Source: Ursus arctos (taxonomy: Eukaryota; Chordata; Mammalia; Carnivora; Ursidae). From it: a stretch of DNA of 64,000 bases. Both the position numbers and the translations under genes were made by a program. The notes under the pieces are model-generated. The model was not told the origin of the DNA. It searched no databases and was given only the letters and a program-made list of their open reading frames with translations. This document shows, piece by piece, positions 57,791-64,000 of the stretch (position 1 is the first letter of the stretch; each line of letters begins with the position of its first letter). The DNA lies in NCBI RefSeq assembly GCF_023065955.2, contig NW_026622930.1, forward strand, positions 16,593,449-16,657,448, written 5' to 3'.

Positions 57791-59566
57791 TATATATTTC
57801 AATGATTTCTCCATGTGCCCCTATGTGTTCTCTAATATCAATTCCATGAAAAAAATCTGTATTTTGCAAGATTTGAAACATCACATTCTAATACATTTTT
57901 AGTATATTTGTAATACATTAGCAGATTTTTACAACATCCATGGGATATCAACAGTGAAAGACATTCTAATCATGACTGGTGAGAATTGACAAGGATAAAT
58001 GTTTGGCAGGTTTGAAATTTAGACTTATATATCAAATGTTCAGAAATATGATTTTCCTAATTTTCTAGTAGGTAAATGTAACTAAGTCTCCATGTTACTA
58101 ACGGTAGAAAAGTCCATATCAAGCCATTTTAAGAGACCTAATAATGCTAAGTTTAATTTACAGTTATTTTTGTAAAAATATTAATAAAATTTAACATATT
58201 TTTTTCTCCATTTCCCTTACCTATCTCCCTAAGGGTGATCGATTTTACTCAAATTAGTGGGTGGCATTCTCAGAAGGGAGAGGAAAGAAGAGTACAAAAT
58301 ACATATTTTTCTGGTATCAGTTTTTACGCCATCCTATGTTCTTTCCAGCCTCTGCTCCCTGGTACCTCTTTCCATTGGAGGACTCTGCTGGCATCAGCTG
58401 AAGAGTGGTTCATCCTGTCCAGCCTTTGAGAATCCTGCACTTTTATCAGCTACAGATATCCATGGTTAGTGCCTCAACTTCCAAGGAGTGAATGAGAGCC
58501 ATGTCTTCTGTGTGCTCCTCAGCCCATCCTTTCTGGACCATGTTCCCTCTCAGCACTTCCAAGGACCCCACATTTCCAGGAAATTATTGACTTCACTTTC
58601 CTCACAAAGCTAAGGTATGCATGAGTTTTTTGAGACTATCCACCTAGACAATCTAGATGCTAATATATCACTAAGATGTCATGTTATTCTGCGGCCTTGG
58701 TGACTATCAAGATTTCTGAGAGGCTTATAGTCTTCTGAAAAACACAAATGGAAAACATTAACACTCTGACTCTTGAGTTTAGCCTATAAGGGACAGGATA
58801 AAAAGCCCCTTCTTAGGCGCTCATCTAGGTGCAACTATTCCTTTGTAATTTTTTTCTTTATAAAAGAATTCCTTTATAAATATTCCCTTATAATGGATGA
58901 TAATTGAGAAGGTCAAAACCAGTGTTGTTTTTGTTTTTGTTTTACTTTAAAATACCATATTTTAAATATTTTGAAAATTTAGACTAATTACTTTTTTTTA
59001 TTTTAGTGACTTATTTTAACATTAGAGTCATTAGCCTTCAATCCCTAGTTTTCTAGTGGATGGATTTTATACAATTTTATAAGTAGATAGTGAATCAGTA
59101 TATTTACTTTACATTTTTGCTTTTTTGGATTTAAAATATAAATTATGAGGTATAAATAGTCTGTAAAACACAAGTTTAGGAGAGCAGAATATTTTAAATA
59201 TAATTTATTTTTCTTGAAAATTTACTTAACTCCAGTATCTTAAATATATAATTCAGTGTAGTTTTACACATGAAGCATCCATTTTGACAATCAAGTTTAC
59301 TCTTCTTATTCTTATGAATGCTGTTTGTTTTGCTAACACTCAAGTCTGGGATATTAGAATAAGGAATAAAATAATACAATTAATTGCAGATATCTGGAAT
59401 TTGTGTTTTCTTTTTAAAAAAATCCATCGAGAATACAAAGAGTGACAGAAGTATTTAAGTGTCTGCTATTTCATATTTCATTCCAATTTGAAGATATCCT
59501 TGTCCTTCTTATGAATGTTCTGCAATGTATTTGAAGCAACATTATTCAGCACATTCAATTTTTTTC
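57791..59566. other. Unassigned noncoding sequence
   Basis: 58230-58620 is less AT-rich and has overlapping 64- and 70-codon plus frames (58235-58469), but no domain or splice support. Otherwise AT-rich with T runs (58197-58206, 58991-58999). Confidence 0.4.
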
Positions 59567-59572
59567 CTCAAT

Positions 59573-60398
59573 AGTTTTATTTATTTATTTATTTATTTTT
59601 ATAATGATATTTTTTTATTATATTATGTTAGTCACCATACAGTACATCCCTGGTTTTTGATGTATAGTTCGATGATTCATTAGTTGCGCATAACACCCAG
59701 TGCACCATGCAATACATGCCCTCCCTATCACCCATCACCAGCCTATCCCATTCCCCCACCCCCCTCCCCTCTGAAGCCCTCAGTTTATTTCCCAGCATCC
59801 ATAGTCTCTCATTCTTCATTCCCCCTTCTGATTACCCCTCCTTTCTTTATCCCTTTCTTCTCCTACTGATCTTCCTAGTTCTTATGTTCCATAGATGAGA
59901 GAAACCATATGCTAATTGTCTTTCTCTGCTTGACTTATTTCACTTAGCATTATCTCCTCCAGTGCCGTCCATGTTGCAGCAAATGTTGAGAAATCATTCT
60001 TTCTGATAGCTGAGTAATATTCCATTGCATATATGGACCACAACTTCTTAATCCAGTCATCTGTTGAAGGGCATCTCGGCTCCTTCCACTATTTAGCTAT
60101 TGTGGACAATGCTGCTATGAACATTGGGGTGCATGTGGCCCTTCTCTTCACTACGTCTGTATTTTTGGGGTAAATACCCAGTAGTGCAATTGCTGGATCA
60201 TAGGGTAGCTCAATTTTTAACTTTTTAAGGGACCTCCACACTGTTTTCCAGAGTGGCTGTACCAATTTGCATTCCCACCAACAATGTAGGAGGGATCCCC
60301 TTTCTCCACATCCTCTCCAACAATTGTTGTTTCTTGCCTTGTCAATTTTTGTCATTCTAACTGGCGTAAGGTGGTATCTTAGTGTGGTTTTGATTTGT
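59573..60398 (-). mobile_element. Young carnivore L1, 5'-truncated, antisense
   Basis: Poly-T and (ATTT)n at 59573-59600 mark the tail. Then gttagtcaccatacagtaca, cataacacccagtgcaccat, catagatgagagaaaccata (3' UTR) and gagtaatattccattgcat, ggggtaaatacccagtagtg, ttttccagagtggctgtacc (ORF2 C-terminus). The minus frame 60089-60499 keeps [12 protein letters not shown] and TPMFIAALSTI over more than 100 codons, so it is much younger than the other truncated L1s. Similarity stops at about 60398. Target duplication not clear. Confidence 0.92.
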
Positions 60399-60399
60399 T

Positions 60400-60740
60400 T
60401 TGACAATTCTTTTAGGTTCCATCTTTTATTGATATAAAACGACTTATCATTGTCCTGTTCAGTATTTTTTGCTTTGAATTTCATTTCATTTGACAACAAT
60501 ATTGAATTGGAATTCTTAGCGATATTACATTTTCATTTCCTTGATATATCTTTTCTTTCACTTGTAACACTTTTTTCAATGATTTCGTTTTACTTCTATA
60601 AATGGCATGGCATTATTTTTATGTATTCTTATATGAATTTTATTATGGGAACTTTTAATCCATTTATATTTATTATTTTGCCTGATATATTTGATCTTTC
60701 ATCATCTCCATTTTTCTCCTTTGTTATGAAAACTTCAGAT
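60400..60740 (-). mobile_element. Possible old L1M/HAL1-like LINE remnant, antisense
   Basis: tttaatccatttatatttat followed by tattttgcctgatatatttg is reminiscent of antisense ORF2 of an old L1. The 102-codon plus frame (60450-60758) is antisense to it. Weak. Confidence 0.38.
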
Positions 60741-61309
60741 TTTACAACAAATGCTTGATGGGTCAATGCCCAACCGCAGTTTACCTTCCAGTATCTTCTC
60801 TCACAGTTGTACTGCTATCAGATGTGAACTCTCCTGTAGCAATGGCTTCAGCTTTATGTAGCCTGTGTCAACAAGTTTAAGTTGAGAGTGAGGGTAAGAG
60901 CTGGGTTTTGTGTAGTGGTATCCTTGTACTTCCCAGGAAACACAAGTATAGTTAATGTTTATTCCTAGACCAATGGCCCATAACCATCTCATAGAAATAG
61001 AATCATCTGGAAAATTTGTACAACAAAAAAAGACATGTATAGAGTTCCCCCAACCACCAAGATTAGGATTTAATTGCTCTGAAATAAGATCAGAATGTGA
61101 TTATTATTGAACACTTCCCCAGGTGATCTAATGTGCAGTCAAAGTTACCCCTTCCCTTTTGTCTCTGCCCTACCAGTTCGAATTGATTCCTTCTCCTGTT
61201 GTAACTCATGTGCTTTTCTACAATGATATCCACTGAGCAATATCTTTCCCAAATTCTTCAGGACCTCAGGCTTAGATATGTCATCTTTCCCTAATTTCCA
61301 GCTCTGCTG
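60741..61309. other. Unassigned noncoding sequence
   Basis: No feature recognised. Confidence 0.4.
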
Positions 61310-61536
61310 TCAATTTTTCTTTTTTTTTTTTTTAAAGATTTATTTATTTATTTATTGACAGAGATAGAGACAGCCAGCGAGAGAGGGAACACAAGCAGGG
61401 GGAGTGGGAGAGGAAGAAGCAGGCTCACAGCAGAGGAGCCTGATGTGGGGCTTGATCCCATAACGCCGGGATCACGCCCTGAGCTGAAGGCAGACGCTTA
61501 ACCGCTGTGCCACCCAGGCGCCCCCTCAATTTTTCT
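61310..61536 (-). mobile_element. Carnivore tRNA-derived SINE with 11-bp target duplication
   Basis: Element about 61321-61525, reversed, young gcacagcggttaagcg type, close to consensus. Target duplication tcaatttttct at 61310-61320 and 61526-61536. Confidence 0.96.
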
Positions 61537-62009
61537 ATTTATATAGTCATTTTGGTATTTCAGTGAGAATTCTGAAAAAAGTAGACTGTGCAGATTTAAA
61601 ATCCTGGGTTTAGTTTTCATTCAGAACCGTCTCAATGTAGAAGTCTTACTGATTGTTGTTTGATGATGCTCTAAGAGTTCTGATTGTAGAAACATATTTT
61701 CAATGATATTTGTGCCAAGATAGTAATGAATAAATATCCAAAGATTAAATTAGATATGAAAAAAATAAAATGTTTACTATTTATATGATAATGTGCATTT
61801 TATATGGAAAAAAATCATAAAAATCTGTACACTTTAGAACATAATTTTTTATAGGAAAATTTCTGTAACTTCTCTAGAGGAATTTAGTTGGAATTTTGAC
61901 AGTAATAATGCAGATAATAACAATATAAAAGGTTTTTTGTTGATTTAAATTCAAGAAAAATAGTTTTTTTTTAATTTGCAAATTAATGATAATGAATTAA
62001 TAATAATAA
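61537..62009. other. Unassigned AT-rich sequence with (AAT)n
   Basis: A short (TAA)n run lies at about 61998-62018. Nothing else recognised. Confidence 0.5.
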
Positions 62010-62190
62010 TAATAATAAACTGAGTAATTGTTATATGTAAAGCCATGTTCTAAATCCTTAAGATAACATAATTATGTGAGTCATTCTTTATTAAATGTTG
62101 AAGAAGCAAAGAGTTTAAATTATTTGTTTGAGGTCACAGTGTTGGACCCAGGCAGAGAAGTTCTTATACCCAGGTTTTTAGCCATTACGA
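62010..62190 (-). mobile_element. MIR SINE remnant, antisense
   Basis: Seen: gagtaattgttatatgtaaa, gccatgttctaaatccttaa, attatttgtttgaggtcaca and gtgttggacccaggcagaga. Antisense MIR. Confidence 0.75.
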
Positions 62191-63119
62191 TACCATGTGT
62201 TGCATGAATGATCTTTATTTTCCTCATTATACCTTTGGTTTTATTGTTGACATTTTACTGTAATAAATGGCTATTGTTATTAACCACAATAAAATGTTAA
62301 TAATAGTTTAGAACGATTTTTAACCCCAAACAATTATTGCAAGCATTTATGTGAGCTCTAAGCAATGTTAAAACATTTGTCAAGTTCATTTGAGATTCTT
62401 TATGTGAAAATACCACATACAAATTTCTCTGAGACAAAAAAGGAAAAATCTTTTCCATTACTATCCCAGGTGGCATTTATTTCTCTCTGCTTTTAAAAGG
62501 TCAACTCCAGGTCTAGATTACTTAGGATGATGGAATTGTACCCAACTCTTGATGGATAGCTTAGTGTACCCCAGTTTAGGGTGGCAGATTTCTGTTGACA
62601 GCTATTTTTCTTAGAGAATTCCCCAGATAAATTTTTTAAAATATAAGTACATGAACACATATGTACTATATAACAGTGAACAATGGTGGCTTGGTCAATA
62701 GCAGCTTGGTCAACACAATCCAATTTTTATAGCGTTGTTCCATGACTTAGTTAATATCCTCCTCCAACTTCTCTTTCTGACAAGAAAGGACTCATAGCAC
62801 AATCAATGGCTCAATTTTAGTTTTATGGAAAATTAATTACACTTACCAAATATTACTGATCTGTTAATTTTTAAGGTATAGAGATAATCATTTTATTTAA
62901 TATTTCCCAGACACCCAAATTCTAGGGTGTCAATGATCTATGGTTTGGACCATTTGGTGAAAATGTTCAGCATGTTTGGCAAGCAAATAAAGGTTCAGCC
63001 CTTTATTAAGACAGATCATTACGTCTATCTTAAATGTGTGTTTTGGAGCGTTTGGGAGTAGAAAAGGAGTGACAGATTGACAATAAAGATAAAACTAAAA
63101 GTTTTATGTCAATTCTACC
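62191..63119. other. Unassigned AT-rich sequence
   Basis: No repeat or gene recognised. The 76-codon minus frame at 62493-62723 and the 67-codon frame at 63030-63233 have no domain. Confidence 0.4.
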
Positions 63120-63410
63120 CATCCTTTTATTTATATATGCATCTATGAAACATCTGCCAGGTATAAGCACTTTCCTTGGTATTATTGATTGGAGATACTG
63201 AGATAAAGTCCTTTTTCTAAAAGAGTTCATCATCTTGTAGGAACATAAGACCCACTAATGGACAAATCATAACTATACATGTTTCATAGGATATCAGGGT
63301 ATTTAAAGAGTGTTGTGAGGAAGCACAGAGGACAGAGCTGCTAACTCTACCTAGAAACAGTGAAGAATAGTGTGAATATTAGGATAGGATACTGAACATG
63401 CCCACCACTA
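63120..63410 (-). mobile_element. L2 LINE 3' half, antisense
   Basis: Seen: catctgccaggtataagcac, ttggagatactgagataaag, tcctttttctaaaagagttc, then acagaggacagagctgctaa. Antisense L2 order, diverged. Confidence 0.62.
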
Positions 63411-63716
63411 ACACTGGCAGGATACAAAGCTAGAGAACAAATGGACGTCTATATGCCATATATCTAAATATTTGGAAGTTATTATTCAAAGTAACAAGCT
63501 GTTAAAATGTATTTTGCCATGTATTCATAACAACATAACAGCAAATATGTGTACAGCTATGGTATGTATATGACAGTCAGTCAAAACAATAACTATTACT
63601 ACATTTGTCTTGATGTCTTGGTACAATTACTATTGCATTAGTCTAGGCCAATGGTGTTCTAATGAGTAATAAAATGCATGCATGAGACATGGAGGAGTGA
63701 ATATTTTGTAGTAGCT
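63411..63716. other. Unassigned noncoding sequence
   Basis: No feature recognised. Confidence 0.4.
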
Positions 63717-64000
63717 TTCTTTACTGCATACTAAATTACCACAAACTTTGCAGCATAAACAATACAAATGTATTATCTCATAATTTACTATGGGTTATGA
63801 GTCTGGTCACTGGTTAGTTGGGTCCTCTGCTCCATCTCACTATGCTGGCCATGATGATGAATTCATTTGAGGCTCACAACACCCTTTCAATTTCACTACT
63901 GTTGGCAGAATTCAATTCCTTGTTGTTGTAGGACGGAGGTTCCTGTTTTCTTCCTTGCTCTTATCCTGAGGTCATACTTAGCTCCTAACGTCCTCTTGCC
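63717..64000 (-). mobile_element. MLT1-like LTR fragment, antisense, cut by window end
   Basis: Seen: aaattaccacaaactttgca, gcataaacaatacaaatgta, gttgggtcctctgctcc and gttggcagaattcaattcct. Reads as the antisense 3' part of an old MaLR-like LTR; the 5' part would lie beyond the window. Family placement is tentative. Confidence 0.48.

Noticed and set aside
60089..60499. 136-codon minus-strand frame with clear protein similarity
   Set aside because: It is the C-terminal part of ORF2 of a 5'-truncated L1 fused to flanking DNA, not a host gene.

Overview
This window is a gene-poor stretch of mammalian nuclear DNA. It most likely comes from an arctoid carnivoran, and a bear or giant panda is the best fit. 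The species clue is a set of young tRNA-derived carnivore SINEs with the head ggggcgcctgggtgg, a body carrying gcacagcggttaagcg, and an (AAAT)n / aatctt tail. The carnivore L1 family agrees with this. I assigned families from memory, so subfamily names are tentative.

I find no convincing protein-coding gene, exon, structural RNA gene, CpG island or CRISPR array. The longest open frames (up to 169 codons) lie in a microsatellite, in SINEs, in LTRs or in decayed L1 sequence. The region is intergenic or deep intronic, AT-rich and CpG-poor.

Layout. 1-9 kb: three MLT1 (ERVL-MaLR) LTRs at 1.4, 5.4 and 7.0 kb, a Tigger-type MITE at 4.0 kb, and the first SINE, which sits in an old antisense LINE. 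9-24 kb: L2 and MIR remnants, including a long L2 at 18.4-19.4 kb and another at 21-22.4 kb split by a MER5A and a SINE; between them are long unassigned AT-rich tracts. 24-35 kb: three SINEs, a second Tigger MITE that was itself hit by a SINE (31.85-32.57 kb), a (CTAT)n microsatellite, and more L2/MIR. 35-46 kb: the structural centrepiece. An ancient antisense L1M was entered first by an MLT1-type LTR and later by a complete-length sense carnivore L1 (38.35-45.36 kb) with a 10-bp target duplication; that L1 then took up two SINEs and grew (CTTT)n and (AT)n tracts. Its ORFs are broken and the reverse-transcriptase FADD motif reads FADN. 46-55 kb: mostly unassigned, with MIR/L2/L1M scraps, a possible conserved noncoding block near 47.1-47.7 kb, and two SINEs that used the same target site one after the other (50.9-51.4 kb). 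55.7-60.7 kb: an L1 3' end, an L1 insertion with an inverted 5' half (twin-priming type), and a 5'-truncated antisense young L1. 60.7-64 kb: one SINE, MIR/L2 remnants and an LTR-like fragment running off the end.

There are no genes working together here. What the sequence offers is a layered transposition history that can be ordered by nesting. I saw nothing that supports a new biological system.
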